DNA of 64,000 bases from Streptomyces sp. NRRL F-525 (GTDB lineage Bacteria > Actinomycetota > Actinomycetes > Streptomycetales > Streptomycetaceae): contig NZ_JNXE01000040.1 of NCBI RefSeq assembly GCF_000716605.1, forward strand, positions 1 to 64,000, given 5' to 3'. Positions 47,910-57,575 of this stretch are shown here, piece by piece. A program made the translations under genes and the position numbers. Each line of letters begins with the position of its first letter. The first letter of the stretch is position 1. The notes under the pieces are model-generated. The model was given only the letters and a program-made list of their open reading frames with translations, was not told where the DNA came from and did no database searches.

Positions 47910-50123
47910 TCAACGTCCCAAGCGCCCGCGCACCATGCCCACGAGGGAGTTGAGCTCCTCGATGCGCATGCGGCGGGCCGCGACGTAGAAGATTCCGAGC
48001 AGTACGGCACCGCCGACCACGAGGGCGGCGAACGAGCCGACGACCCCCTGGCCGAGCGTATGACCGATCCCGTAGCAAGCCGCACCACTGAGCAGTGCGG
48101 CCGGCACGGAGGCGATGCTGAGGCGAGCGTACGTCCGCATGACGCGAGCGCCGTCCAGGTCGCCGTTCAGCCGCTTGCGCAGCCGGTTCCAGGCGACACC
48201 GACACCGGTCGCGTACGCGAGGCCGTACGAGGCCGCCATGCCCACCACGGCCCAGCGGGCCGGGAGGACGTAGTAACAGACCGCCGAGGCGCCCGCGTTG
48301 ACCGCGGCCACGATGACGGTGTTGTAGAAGGGCGTCCGGGTGTCCTCGTAGGCGTAGAAGGCACGCAGGACGACGTACTGAACCGAGTACGGGATCAGGC
48401 CGAGGGCGAAGGCCATCAGCATGAAGCCCATGTTGGTCGCCGAGTTCGTCCCCGAGGAGCCGAAGATCAGGGTGCACATCGGGATGCCGAGGGCGAGCAG
48501 GCCGAAGGCGATCGGCACGATCGCCACGGCGGTCGTGCGCAGCCCCTGGGAGATGTCGTCGCGGACGGCGCCTCCGTCGTCCTCCGCCGCCGAGCGCGAG
48601 ATGCGCGGCAGCAGGGCGGCCATCAGGGAGACGGTGATGATCGCCTGCGGCAGGCCCCAGATGAGCTGTGCGTTGGCGTAGGCGGCGAAGCCGGTGCCGT
48701 CGACGGGCGAGGCCTTGCCCGCAGCGGTGGACAGCTGGGACACGACGATCGCGCCGGCCTGGTTGGCGAGGACGAAGAGGACGGTCCACTTGGCGAGTGT
48801 CGCGGCCTTGCCGAGGCCGTGGCCGCGCCAGTCGAAGCGCAGCCGCAGACGGAACCCGGTCTCCCGCAGATACGGGATCATCGCGAGCGACTGGACGACC
48901 AGGCCGAGCAGCACACCGATGCCGAGCAGCCGCTGGCCCTCCGGCGGGATGTTCGTGACCTTCATGCCGGAGTTCGCGGAGGTGCCGTACACCCAGATGA
49001 ACATGCCGAGCGTCACGATGATGACGATGTTGTTGAGGACCGGGGTCCACATCATCGCGCCGAACTTGCCGCGCGCGTTCAGGATCTGGCCCATCACGAC
49101 GTGGACGCCCATGAAGAAGATCGAGGGCAGGAAGTAGCGGACGAAGGTGACACCCACCTCGTTGGCCGCCGGGTCGCTGGCCACCGAGTCGGACAGCAGG
49201 CGGATCAGGAGGGGCGCCGCGAAGACCGCCACCGCGGTGAGCGCGCCCAAGGCCACCATGACGAGGGTCAGCAGCCGGTTGGCGAACGCCTCACCGCCGT
49301 CCTCGTCCTCCTTCATGGCGCGCACGAGCTGCGGCACGAAGACGGAGTTCAGGCCGCCGCCCACGGTCAGGATGTAGATCATCGTGGGCAGCTGGTAGGC
49401 GACCTGGAAGGTGTCGCCGAGCATGCCGACGCCCAGCGCCGAGACGATCAGCGCCGAGCGGACGAAGCCGGTCAGGCGGGAGACCATCGTGCCCGCCGCC
49501 ATCACGGCGCTCGACTTCAGCAGGCCGGTGGCCTTCCCGCTCTTCTTGGGAGCGGCCGCGGGCGCCGGTGCCGTGGGAGTGAGCTGCATCGTGGCGTCGG
49601 ACATCGGCGCCGGGGACGGGCCGGGTACCGCCGGGGAATCCATCTGCGGACGTCCGCCGCCCTGACCCTGGTCGCGGAAGAGATGCGCGAAGGCGTCCGG
49701 CTCGTGGTGCTCCTCGCCGGCCCCGGTCACGAGGTCGTCCACGCCCACGAACTGGGTCGTGCGGGCGTCGTCGCCGTACGGCAGGTACTGGGTCGGACCC
49801 TCCGGCTCGGGTGCCGGGGTCTGGGCCCAGACGCGGGGGTCGGGGGCGTACGGGGACTGGGGCGGCTGCGCGTAGAGCGGGGGCTGCGGCTGGTACGTGC
49901 CCGGAGGTGGCGGGGGGTGCGCGGCGCGGTCGTAGAGCGCCTCGGCGACCGGGTCCTGGGCGGAGAGGTCCTGCGCCCGGTAGGGGTCCTGGTCGTAGGC
50001 GTCCTGGAGGTACATGTCCGCGGGGGGCTGCGGCGGCACCTGGCCGTGTTCGGGCGGCGGGCTCTCGGGGTAGCCCGAGCCGCCCGCGCCCTGACCGCGG
50101 TCACCGTCGTACGGCGCGTTCAT
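47910..50123 (-). CDS. murJ: Lipid II flippase MurJ (MviN)
   Basis: A 737-residue MOP-superfamily flippase moving lipid II across the membrane. The first about 205 residues are a cytosolic Pro/Gln/Tyr/Asp-rich disordered extension. Some 14 membrane helices follow, with MurJ features such as MVSRLTGFVRSALI, QLPTMIYILTVGGGLNSVFVPQL and AFYAYEDTRTPF. The C-terminus ends shortly after the last helix, without the pseudokinase fused in mycobacteria, which is the next gene. ATG with GAGGTG upstream. Confidence 0.94.
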   Translation of the reverse strand: MNAPYDGDRGQGAGGSGYPESPPPEHGQVPPQPPADMYLQDAYDQDPYRAQDLSAQDPVAEALYDRAAHPPPPPGTYQPQPPLYAQPPQSPYAPDPRVWAQTPAPEPEGPTQYLPYGDDARTTQFVGVDDLVTGAGEEHHEPDAFAHLFRDQGQGGGRPQMDSPAVPGPSPAPMSDATMQLTPTAPAPAAAPKKSGKATGLLKSSAVMAAGTMVSRLTGFVRSALIVSALGVGMLGDTFQVAYQLPTMIYILTVGGGLNSVFVPQLVRAMKEDEDGGEAFANRLLTLVMVALGALTAVAVFAAPLLIRLLSDSVASDPAANEVGVTFVRYFLPSIFFMGVHVVMGQILNARGKFGAMMWTPVLNNIVIIVTLGMFIWVYGTSANSGMKVTNIPPEGQRLLGIGVLLGLVVQSLAMIPYLRETGFRLRLRFDWRGHGLGKAATLAKWTVLFVLANQAGAIVVSQLSTAAGKASPVDGTGFAAYANAQLIWGLPQAIITVSLMAALLPRISRSAAEDDGGAVRDDISQGLRTTAVAIVPIAFGLLALGIPMCTLIFGSSGTNSATNMGFMLMAFALGLIPYSVQYVVLRAFYAYEDTRTPFYNTVIVAAVNAGASAVCYYVLPARWAVVGMAASYGLAYATGVGVAWNRLRKRLNGDLDGARVMRTYARLSIASVPAALLSGAACYGIGHTLGQGVVGSFAALVVGGAVLLGIFYVAARRMRIEELNSLVGMVRGRLGR

Positions 50124-50169
50124 GGTTACCCCACCTCATCGTCCCCGGGCCCACCGGCCACGACATCGC

Positions 50170-52572
50170 TCAACGGTCCACTCTCTCACCCGTGCCGGAC
50201 GGGTCGGCGCTTTCCGGTGCGGTGTCCGGTGTCGGGTCACTCGGGTGCTCCGCCGGGTCGTCTGCCCGGGACGGAGCGCCGGACTCCTCCTGGAGACGGT
50301 CCGGGGGGCCTTCGGGGTTCTCCGGGCCGCCGGGTTCTTCGGCCGCCCCGTCGTCGGGTCCGTCGGGACCCTCTTCGGATTGGCGGGCGACGGCGCGCTT
50401 GCGGTGGGTGTACATCCGGAAGCCGGCGAGGACGAGCAGCAGGACACCGCCGCCGATGACCAGCATGACGGTGGCCGTGACCTCGGTGACCTTCACGTCG
50501 AAGCTGACGGCCTGGCCGTACTCCTGGCCGTCCTCCGTGTACAGCTGCGCGATCACGGTCACCTTGCCGTTGGCGTTGGCCGAGGTGGTGAACTTCACGG
50601 ACTGGCTGTGCCCGCCGTTGACCGTGACCCGCTGCTGCGTGTAGGCGTTGCCGCCGATCTTCAGGCGCGTGGGGCTCGTCGAGGTGAGGCGCAGCACCAG
50701 GTGTTGGACGCCCTGCACCAGGTTGTTCTGCACGGTCACGGGGATCGTGGCGCTGCGGCCCGAGAGCTTGGTCTCGGACTTGTCGATCAGCTTCACCTGG
50801 TTGGTGAGGTCGTCGAGATAGTTCAGCACGCTCTGGCGGAAGTTCGCGGCCTCGCCCGCCTGTCCCCGCCACGACGTGGACATCTCACGGTTCATGGCCC
50901 GCCCGAACGGGGTCACGACCCGGGACTCGTCGGTGAGGATCACCCGGAAGTTGTCGAGCCTGTCCTGGGTCGCCGCGATCTGCTCGAAGGCCGCCTTCGG
51001 CAGCTCCTGCCTGCGCAGGGAGGAGGGGTACGAGGAGGACGACGGGATCTTCGTCGTGGCGCTCGGGTCGGGCTTGGCCTTGGCCGCCGCGGCGAGATCC
51101 TGCGACTCGGTCCAGGTGCTGCCCTGGAGGGTCGTCAGCGCCTCGGCCATCGTCTGGGCCTGGCTCCCGGTCGGCATCCGCTGCGGGGCGACGACGATGC
51201 TGCGCTGCTTGTCCGTCTGCAGGTCCAGCGCCAGGCTCTGGGCGAGGAACTGCTGCTCGGCGAGCGTGGCGTCCCCGGCCTTCGTCAGGTCGCCCTGGAA
51301 CGCAGTCGAGAGCCGTGCGTCCGCGACCACCGCCGTCGTACCGCCGCCGATGGGGCGGGCCGCGGAGGGCGTGTACGACAGGCCGCCGGTCTCTTGGAGG
51401 CTGTCGCTGCGGGCGATCACCTTGTCGGCGCCGGCCGAGGTCGCGACCTTGATGATCGACGGGTCCACGGCGCCGTTCACCGGCCACGCGAAGTCCGTGT
51501 TCGGCGTCACGTGCAGCACCGTCTCCACGGTGCTCGCGGCGACGTCCGTGGCGTCCTTGAGGTGGCTCAGCGAGCCGGTGACGCTGGTGCCGTTGTGGGC
51601 GAGGGACGCCAGGTCCGGGTCGGCGAAGGGGAGGGCGACGACCTCCTTGTCGGCGACCGCCGTCTGCAGCTCGGCGAGCCATGCCTTGGCGACCGCCTGG
51701 TGGGTACCCGTCGTCGTGGTGTCGCCGTCCCCCTGGATTTTGTAACTGCTGGTCATCGCATCGACAGAGGCCAGCAGGTCCGGGTCGATCACCCAGGTGA
51801 CGTCGAGATCCTTGCCCAGCGACAGCATCTGGTCGAGGCGACCGCCCGGGGCGATCTCCTTGGCGAGGTCGTCGTTGCGGAAGACCGGCGTCTGTTGCTC
51901 GTTGGAACCCGTCTGCGCCGTCATGTGGATGCCGGAGACGAGCGGCCAGAGATACGTCGTCTTCGTCTTCGTGTCCGCCTCGTCGGGCTGCCACGGCAGG
52001 AACGTCCGCTGGATGCCCAGCACCTGTTCCCACGGCTGCGCCGAGGTCTGGCCGGAGAGCGAGACCCCGAGCGGGTAGACGCCGTCGTCACCGAGGTCCA
52101 GCTTGTCGACGGGCACGGAGAGGGTGAAGGGCTCGGCGACGCCCGGAGTGAGCTTGGAGAACTGCTCGGTGTACTTGTCGCCGACCTCCGAGCCGTCGAC
52201 GCCCTGGATGAAGTCGGTGCGCTTGGCGACGGTGTCGATCGCCGAACGGGTGCTCAGCGCCTGGCCCAGGCGCAGGCCGACGTGCGCGTCGGTGACCGCC
52301 TGTTTGCCGTTGTTGGTCACCGTCCCGGAGACGGTCAGCGTGTCCCCGTCCGTGGGGATGCTGGGGCTGAGCGTGTCCAGGGAGATGGAGACCGTCTGCG
52401 AGCCGGAGGCGGCCTTCGCGGACGTCTGCTCGGCCGCACCGGCGGGCGCGGCGGCGGACAGCTGGAGGAGGCCGGCCAGCAGAGGCGCCCCGGCGAGCAG
52501 TGCGCCGGTGCGCCGCAGCCACCGGCGGGCAGGTGAGGGACTCGTCCCCTGGAAGTCTGCCGCCTCGGCCAC
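50170..52572 (-). CDS. DUF6049-family secreted membrane-anchored protein
   Basis: An 800-residue protein with a GTG start, a twin-Arg-like N-terminus (ARRWLRRTGALLAG) with signal sequence to about residue 47 (APAGAAEQ), an extracytoplasmic region of beta-sandwich-like domains (SGTVTNNGKQAVTDAHVGL), a large central domain and a C-terminal helix (about 690-712, TATVMLVIGGGVLLLVLAG). The cytosolic tail is acidic and Pro-rich. I recognise it as DUF6049, always next to murJ in streptomycetes; function unknown, presumably wall-related. It is 46 bases upstream of murJ in the same operon. Confidence 0.85.
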   Translation of the reverse strand: MAEAADFQGTSPSPARRWLRRTGALLAGAPLLAGLLQLSAAAPAGAAEQTSAKAASGSQTVSISLDTLSPSIPTDGDTLTVSGTVTNNGKQAVTDAHVGLRLGQALSTRSAIDTVAKRTDFIQGVDGSEVGDKYTEQFSKLTPGVAEPFTLSVPVDKLDLGDDGVYPLGVSLSGQTSAQPWEQVLGIQRTFLPWQPDEADTKTKTTYLWPLVSGIHMTAQTGSNEQQTPVFRNDDLAKEIAPGGRLDQMLSLGKDLDVTWVIDPDLLASVDAMTSSYKIQGDGDTTTTGTHQAVAKAWLAELQTAVADKEVVALPFADPDLASLAHNGTSVTGSLSHLKDATDVAASTVETVLHVTPNTDFAWPVNGAVDPSIIKVATSAGADKVIARSDSLQETGGLSYTPSAARPIGGGTTAVVADARLSTAFQGDLTKAGDATLAEQQFLAQSLALDLQTDKQRSIVVAPQRMPTGSQAQTMAEALTTLQGSTWTESQDLAAAAKAKPDPSATTKIPSSSSYPSSLRRQELPKAAFEQIAATQDRLDNFRVILTDESRVVTPFGRAMNREMSTSWRGQAGEAANFRQSVLNYLDDLTNQVKLIDKSETKLSGRSATIPVTVQNNLVQGVQHLVLRLTSTSPTRLKIGGNAYTQQRVTVNGGHSQSVKFTTSANANGKVTVIAQLYTEDGQEYGQAVSFDVKVTEVTATVMLVIGGGVLLLVLAGFRMYTHRKRAVARQSEEGPDGPDDGAAEEPGGPENPEGPPDRLQEESGAPSRADDPAEHPSDPTPDTAPESADPSGTGERVDR

Positions 52573-52830
52573 GCGCTCGCCCGTCCCTCGTCATCGTCAG
52601 TGGTCGTCGCAATGTGCGTCCACGCATGGTAACGATGCGCGCTGAGGGGAAGTGCCGCGGACTGCTCGACAAGATCGGGGAACAGCGGCGGACCGTCCTG
52701 TATGTGCCCATATAAAGGGGAGCGCTCTCGTACGTCGCAAGAGCAGCGCTTGCACGGGTATCAGGGGACGTGTCCGTGCACATTTAATGGAGGCGCTCGC
52801 GGCGGCCGGGGCCACGTACCCTTTTCTGTT

Positions 52831-54273
52831 GTGCCGAACGCCAACGAAGACAACCCCAGTGCCCTGAGCCAGGTGCAGCACCGCGCGGTGAGCGAGCTGC
52901 TGCGGGTGGCTCCCGTCGCCGACGACCTCGCCCGCCGTTTCCAGGAGGCCGGGTTCTCTCTCGCCCTGGTCGGCGGCTCGGTCCGGGACGCGCTGCTCGA
53001 GCGGCTCGGCAACGACCTGGACTTCACGACGGACGCTCGCCCCGAGGACGTACTGAAGATCGTCCGGCCGTGGGCGGACGCCGTGTGGGAGGTCGGGATC
53101 GCCTTCGGCACGGTGGGGGCGCAGAAGGACGGCTACCAGATCGAGGTCACTACGTATCGGTCCGAGGCGTACGACCGCACCTCGCGCAAGCCCGAGGTGT
53201 CGTACGGCGACTCGATCGAGGAAGACCTCGTCCGCCGTGACTTCACGGTGAACGCGATGGCTGTCGCGCTCCCGGAGAAGGCGTTCATCGACCCACACGG
53301 CGGTCTCGGCGACCTCGCGGCCCGGGTGCTGCGGACCCCGGGCACTCCCGAGGCGTCCTTCTCCGACGACCCCCTGCGGATGATGCGGGCGGCTCGCTTC
53401 GCCGCGCAGCTCGACTTCGAGGTCGCTCCCGAGGTCGTCGCGGCGATGACGGAGATGTCCGGGCGGATCGAGATCGTCTCGGCCGAGCGGGTGCGGGACG
53501 AGCTGAACAAGCTGATCCTCTCCGCGCACCCGCGCAAGGGGCTGGCCCTGCTGGTCGACACCGGACTCGCCGACCACGTCCTGCCCGAGCTTCCCGCCCT
53601 CCGCCTGGAGAGCGACGAGCACCACCGGCACAAGGACGTCTACGAACACACGCTGATCGTTCTGGAGCAGGCGATCGAACTGGAGGAGAACGGTCCCGAC
53701 CTCACCCTCCGCCTCGCCGCCCTGCTGCACGACATCGGCAAGCCGCGCACCCGCCGCTTCGAGAACGACGGTCGGGTCTCGTTCCACCACCACGAGGTGG
53801 TCGGCGCGAAGATGACCAAGAAGCGCATGCTGGCGCTCAAGTACTCCAACGATCTGGTGAAGGACGTCTCCCGACTCGTCGAACTCCACCTGCGTTTCCA
53901 CGGCTACGGCACCGGCGAGTGGACCGACTCGGCCGTCCGCCGCTATGTCCGTGACGCCGGCCCGCTTCTCGACCGCCTCCACAAGCTGACCCGCTCGGAC
54001 TGCACCACACGGAACAAGCGCAGGGCCGCCGCGCTGTCCCGTGCGTACGACGGTCTGGAGGAACGCATCGCCCAGCTGCAGGAGCAGGAGGAGCTGGACT
54101 CGATCCGTCCCGACCTCGACGGCAACCAGATCATGGAGATCCTGGGCGTCACACCCGGGCCGGTCATCGGCCGTGCGTACAAGTTCCTGCTGGAACTGAG
54201 GCTGGAGAACGGGCCGATGGAGCATGAGGCGGCGGTGGCCGCACTCAAGGAGTGGTGGGCCGCGGAGGGCTGA
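52831..54273 (+). CDS. pcnA: CCA tRNA nucleotidyltransferase
   Basis: A 480-residue class II nucleotidyltransferase with an HD domain. The active site has GGSVRDALLERLGNDLDFTT (GSxR and DxD), then RRDFTVNAMA and the nucleotide-selecting EEDLVRRDF region. The HD domain reads LLHDIGKPRTRRF and HHHEVVGAKM. It adds CCA to tRNA 3' ends, needed because the tRNA genes here lack CCA. The family also includes poly(A) polymerases. The GTG at 52831 (VPNANEDNPSALSQ) is the family start. It is followed by two parS sites. Confidence 0.92.
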   Translation: MPNANEDNPSALSQVQHRAVSELLRVAPVADDLARRFQEAGFSLALVGGSVRDALLERLGNDLDFTTDARPEDVLKIVRPWADAVWEVGIAFGTVGAQKDGYQIEVTTYRSEAYDRTSRKPEVSYGDSIEEDLVRRDFTVNAMAVALPEKAFIDPHGGLGDLAARVLRTPGTPEASFSDDPLRMMRAARFAAQLDFEVAPEVVAAMTEMSGRIEIVSAERVRDELNKLILSAHPRKGLALLVDTGLADHVLPELPALRLESDEHHRHKDVYEHTLIVLEQAIELEENGPDLTLRLAALLHDIGKPRTRRFENDGRVSFHHHEVVGAKMTKKRMLALKYSNDLVKDVSRLVELHLRFHGYGTGEWTDSAVRRYVRDAGPLLDRLHKLTRSDCTTRNKRRAAALSRAYDGLEERIAQLQEQEELDSIRPDLDGNQIMEILGVTPGPVIGRAYKFLLELRLENGPMEHEAAVAALKEWWAAEG

Positions 54274-54292
54274 GGCCGTGGAACGGGGTCAT

Positions 54293-54306
54293 GTTTCACG
54301 TGAAAC
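54293..54306. promoter_or_regulatory. parS: parS site within a 30-bp palindrome
   Basis: Perfect GTTTCACGTGAAAC. The symmetry extends unbroken from 54285 to 54314, so the site could also act as the pcnA terminator hairpin. Confidence 0.95.
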
Positions 54307-54333
54307 ATGACCCCGGACAGCATCGGGGGCGGT

Positions 54334-54347
54334 GTTTCACGTGAAAC
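54334..54347. promoter_or_regulatory. parS: parS site within an extended palindrome
   Basis: Perfect GTTTCACGTGAAAC in a 30-bp near-palindrome (54326-54355, one mismatched pair) at convergent gene ends. Confidence 0.95.
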
Positions 54348-54369
54348 GCCGCCCCTCGTCGCGTCTTCT

Positions 54370-54966
54370 CTACTTCTTCGAGTAGTCCTTCAGGCAGAGC
54401 AGGAAGTTACTGCCGTCACCGCTCTCGGTGTACGAGTACTGGAAGTCCTTGGCGGCCGCGGCGCACTTGGCGTCGGCTTCCGACTCGGAGTACTTGCCGC
54501 TGATCTTGGCAAGCACCGTGTACTGGGCCTTCGAGTCGCTGCACTTCACGACCTCCAGGTCCGGGTTGGTGTCGCTGGTGCTGCCACGGTGCATGCAGTC
54601 GCCGACCTTGGCGGTGTCGGCGTCGTCCTGGCTCGATATGAAGCTGAAGATGGCCGCGCCGGCAGCGATCAGGACGATGACGCCGATGCGGATCATCTTG
54701 GGGCTGAACTTACGCTTCGGCTGCGGGGGGACCGGAGCGTACGGGGCCCCGCCCTGGGGCGGGAACCCGGGCTGGCCGGGCTGCTGCGGGTAGCCGCCCT
54801 GAGGCGGGTACGGGGCCTGGGCCTGCGGCGGGTAGGGCGCCTGCGCCTGGGCCTGCGGCGGGTACGGTGCCGGAGTCTGAGGCTGGCCGTAGGGCTGCTG
54901 GTCCTGGGCGTAGGGATTCGGGCCCTGGGCGTATGGGTTCGGGCTCTGAGGCGGCGGAGTAGTCAC
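54370..54966 (-). CDS. LppU/SCO3897-family membrane protein
   Basis: A 198-residue protein. Residues 1 to about 95 are Pro/Gln/Tyr-rich with repeats of the type NPYAQ and APYPPQ. One membrane helix (about 105-125, MIRIGVIVLIAAGAAIFSFI) leads to an extracytoplasmic domain with GDCMH, VVKCSDSKAQYTV, KCAAAAKDF and FLLCLKDYS, whose four Cys could form two disulfides. The GTG at 54966 has AGGGGGA upstream. Function unknown; the family is named after mycobacterial LppU. Confidence 0.85.
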   Translation of the reverse strand: MTTPPPQSPNPYAQGPNPYAQDQQPYGQPQTPAPYPPQAQAQAPYPPQAQAPYPPQGGYPQQPGQPGFPPQGGAPYAPVPPQPKRKFSPKMIRIGVIVLIAAGAAIFSFISSQDDADTAKVGDCMHRGSTSDTNPDLEVVKCSDSKAQYTVLAKISGKYSESEADAKCAAAAKDFQYSYTESGDGSNFLLCLKDYSKK

Positions 54967-55096
54967 TGGGGTCCCCCTGGAACGTGGACGCATGGCACGG
55001 CATGACCCTTGGTCTGGCGTGCGGCATGATGCGAAATAAGACGCCCGTAAGTTACCTGCCCCCACTGACACTGCCGCGGCCCGGAGCGGCTCCGTA

Positions 55097-56374
55097 TCAG
55101 TGATGTGACACTGTCCGGCGCTCAAAGTGGGCCATAGTCACAGCAACTGCTCCGTAGACGACGGCCACGGTGAGCACCAGCACCGCTGAGCGCCCGTCAG
55201 GGGGAAGCATCAGGGCGGCCATCGCGGCGGCGCCGACGAAGGCGACGTTGAACAGGACGTCGTAGACGGAGAAGATGCGGCCGCGGAAGCCGTCGTCGAC
55301 CGAGAACTGCACGATCGTGTCCGTGGCGATCTTCGCGCCTTGTGTGGTCAGGCCCAGGACGAAGGCCGCCGCCAGCATGGGGGCGGTGGCGAAGGGGAGG
55401 CCGAGCGCCGGTTCCAGGAGGGCGGCGCCCGCGGCGCACACGGCGATCCAGCGGCCGGGTCCGAGTCGTCCGGCGGCCCAGGGTGTCACCACGGCCGCCA
55501 CGAAGAAGCCGGCGCCGGACACCCCCAACGCCAGCCCCAGCAGGCGCAGTCCGTCGTCCGGGGTCGAGGAGAGGGCGTAGCGGCAGAGCATCAGCAGCAG
55601 GACGGTCAGGGCGCCGTAGCAGAAGCGCATCAGGGTCATCGCGGCGAGAGCCCAGACCGCTTCCCTGCGCTGAGGCGCGGCGAGATGGCGTACCGCCGCC
55701 GTCAGGTCCCGGGCGGTGCCGGCGAGTGCTGTGGCCAGTCGGGGCTGGGTCAACGCGCGGTCGGGGCCGAGGAGTTCGGGGGCCATGCGCAGGGACGTGA
55801 GGGCCGCGCACAGGTAGAGGGCCGCTCCCAGCAGTACCACCGCGGCGTCGGTGTCCGCGACCAGCAGCCGGACGAGGAAGGCGAGGCCGCCGCCCAGCGT
55901 CGCCGCCAGTGTTCCGGCCGTGGGGGAAAGGGAGTTGGCGACGACCAGGCGTTCGTCGTCGACCACGCGCGGAAGGGCGGCGGACAGGCCAGCGAGGACG
56001 AAGCGGTTGACGGCGGTGACGCACAGGGCGGAGACGTAGAAGAGCCAGTCCGGGACGTGACTCAGCATCAGGACGGCGGTCAGTGCGGCCAGCAGGGCGC
56101 GCAGCAGGTTGCCGTAGAGGAAGACCTGGCGGCGGCGCCAGCGGTCCAGGAGGACGCCGGCGAAGGGGCCGATGAGGGAGTACGGGAGGAGCAGGACGGC
56201 CATCGCGGAGGCGATCGCGGCGGCCGAGGTCTGTTTCTCCGGGGAGAAGACGACGTAGGCGGCGAGTGCGACCTGGTAGACGCCGTCCGCGCCCTGGGAG
56301 AGCAGGCGTACGGCGAGCAGGCGGCGGAAGCCCTGGAAGCGCAGGAGGATGCGCAGGTCACGGACGACGGCCAT
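55097..56374 (-). CDS. Major facilitator superfamily transporter
   Basis: A 425-residue MFS protein with about 12 membrane helices. Residues 1-20 (MAVVRDLRILLRFQGFRRLL) and a GxLLDRWRRRQV loop between helices 2 and 3 are typical. The substrate is unknown; drug or metabolite export is usual for this subgroup. The ATG at 56374 has GTGAGG upstream. It follows the inositol-phosphate synthase gene and its terminator. Confidence 0.87.
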   Translation of the reverse strand: MAVVRDLRILLRFQGFRRLLAVRLLSQGADGVYQVALAAYVVFSPEKQTSAAAIASAMAVLLLPYSLIGPFAGVLLDRWRRRQVFLYGNLLRALLAALTAVLMLSHVPDWLFYVSALCVTAVNRFVLAGLSAALPRVVDDERLVVANSLSPTAGTLAATLGGGLAFLVRLLVADTDAAVVLLGAALYLCAALTSLRMAPELLGPDRALTQPRLATALAGTARDLTAAVRHLAAPQRREAVWALAAMTLMRFCYGALTVLLLMLCRYALSSTPDDGLRLLGLALGVSGAGFFVAAVVTPWAAGRLGPGRWIAVCAAGAALLEPALGLPFATAPMLAAAFVLGLTTQGAKIATDTIVQFSVDDGFRGRIFSVYDVLFNVAFVGAAAMAALMLPPDGRSAVLVLTVAVVYGAVAVTMAHFERRTVSHH

Positions 56375-56396
56375 GGGCACAGCCTCACATACGAGG

Positions 56397-56427
56397 AGGG
56401 TCCCCGGGCGCAATGCCCGGGGACCCT
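56397..56427 (-). terminator. Terminator of the inositol-phosphate synthase gene
   Basis: Perfect 13-bp arms (56397-56409 and 56415-56427) with a GCAAT loop, between the synthase stop and the MFS start. Confidence 0.85.
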
Positions 56428-56448
56428 CGACGACCGAACCGGCGGGTC

Positions 56449-57531
56449 CTAGCGCTCGACCTCGCCCTTGATGAACTTCTCGACGTTGGCGTACGCCTCG
56501 TCGTCGAAGTACTGGACCGGCGGGGACTTCATGAAGTAGCTCGACGCGGAGAGGATCGGGCCGCCGATGCCGCGGTCCTTGGCGATCTTCGCGGCGCGCA
56601 GGGCGTCGATGATGACACCCGCGGAGTTCGGGGAGTCCCAGACCTCGAGCTTGTACTCCAGGTTCAGCGGGACGTCGCCGAAGGCGCGGCCCTCGAGGCG
56701 GACGTAGGCCCACTTGCGGTCGTCGAGCCACTGGACGTAGTCCGACGGGCCGATGTGGACGTTCTTCTCGCCCAGGTCGCGGTCCGGGATCTGCGAGGTG
56801 ACGGCCTGCGTCTTCGAGATCTTCTTGGACTCGAGGCGGTCGCGCTCCAGCATGTTCTTGAAGTCCATGTTGCCGCCGACGTTGAGCTGCATGGTGCGCT
56901 CGAGACGGACACCGCGGTCCTCGAACAGCTTCGCCATCACACGGTGCGTGATGGTGGCGCCGACCTGCGACTTGATGTCGTCGCCGACGATCGGGACACC
57001 AGCCTCGGTGAACTTGTCGGCCCACTCCTTGGTGCCGGCGATGAAGACCGGGAGGGCGTTGACGAAGGCGACCTTGGCGTCGATGGCGCACTGGGCGTAG
57101 AACTTCGCCGCGTCCTCGGAACCGACGGGCAGGTAGCAGATCAGGACGTCGACCTGCTTGTCCTTGAGGATCTGGACCACGTCGACCGGGGTCTCGTCCG
57201 ACTCCTCGATCGTCATGCGGTAGTACTTGCCCAGGCCGTCGAGGGTGTGACCGCGCTGGACCGTGACGCCCTTGTTCGGGACGTCGCAGATCTTGATGGT
57301 GTTGTTCTCACTGGCACCGATGGCGTCGGAGAGGTCGAGGCCGACCTTCTTCGCGTCGACGTCGAACGCGGCGACGAACTCGACGTCACCGACGTGGTAC
57401 TCGCCGAACTGGACGTGCATCAGGCCGGGCACCTTGGCCGCCGGGTCGGCGTCCTTGTAGTACTCGACGCCCTGAACCAGTGACGCGGCGCAGTTGCCCA
57501 CGCCGACGATGGCTACGCGAACCGAACCCAT
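56449..57531 (-). CDS. ino1: myo-Inositol-1-phosphate synthase
   Basis: A 360-residue NAD-dependent enzyme turning glucose 6-phosphate into inositol 1-phosphate, the first step to mycothiol and phosphatidylinositol. It has [12 protein letters not shown] (NAD), [20 protein letters not shown] and the conserved [16 protein letters not shown]. The ATG at 57531 ([10 protein letters not shown]) has AGGGAG upstream. It lies 44 bases after the PadR gene in the same direction and is probably controlled by it. Confidence 0.95.
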   Translation of the reverse strand: MGSVRVAIVGVGNCAASLVQGVEYYKDADPAAKVPGLMHVQFGEYHVGDVEFVAAFDVDAKKVGLDLSDAIGASENNTIKICDVPNKGVTVQRGHTLDGLGKYYRMTIEESDETPVDVVQILKDKQVDVLICYLPVGSEDAAKFYAQCAIDAKVAFVNALPVFIAGTKEWADKFTEAGVPIVGDDIKSQVGATITHRVMAKLFEDRGVRLERTMQLNVGGNMDFKNMLERDRLESKKISKTQAVTSQIPDRDLGEKNVHIGPSDYVQWLDDRKWAYVRLEGRAFGDVPLNLEYKLEVWDSPNSAGVIIDALRAAKIAKDRGIGGPILSASSYFMKSPPVQYFDDEAYANVEKFIKGEVER

Positions 57532-57575
57532 TCCGGTTGCTCCCTGTGTGTGCGAGGTGAGGCCCTGACTGGACC

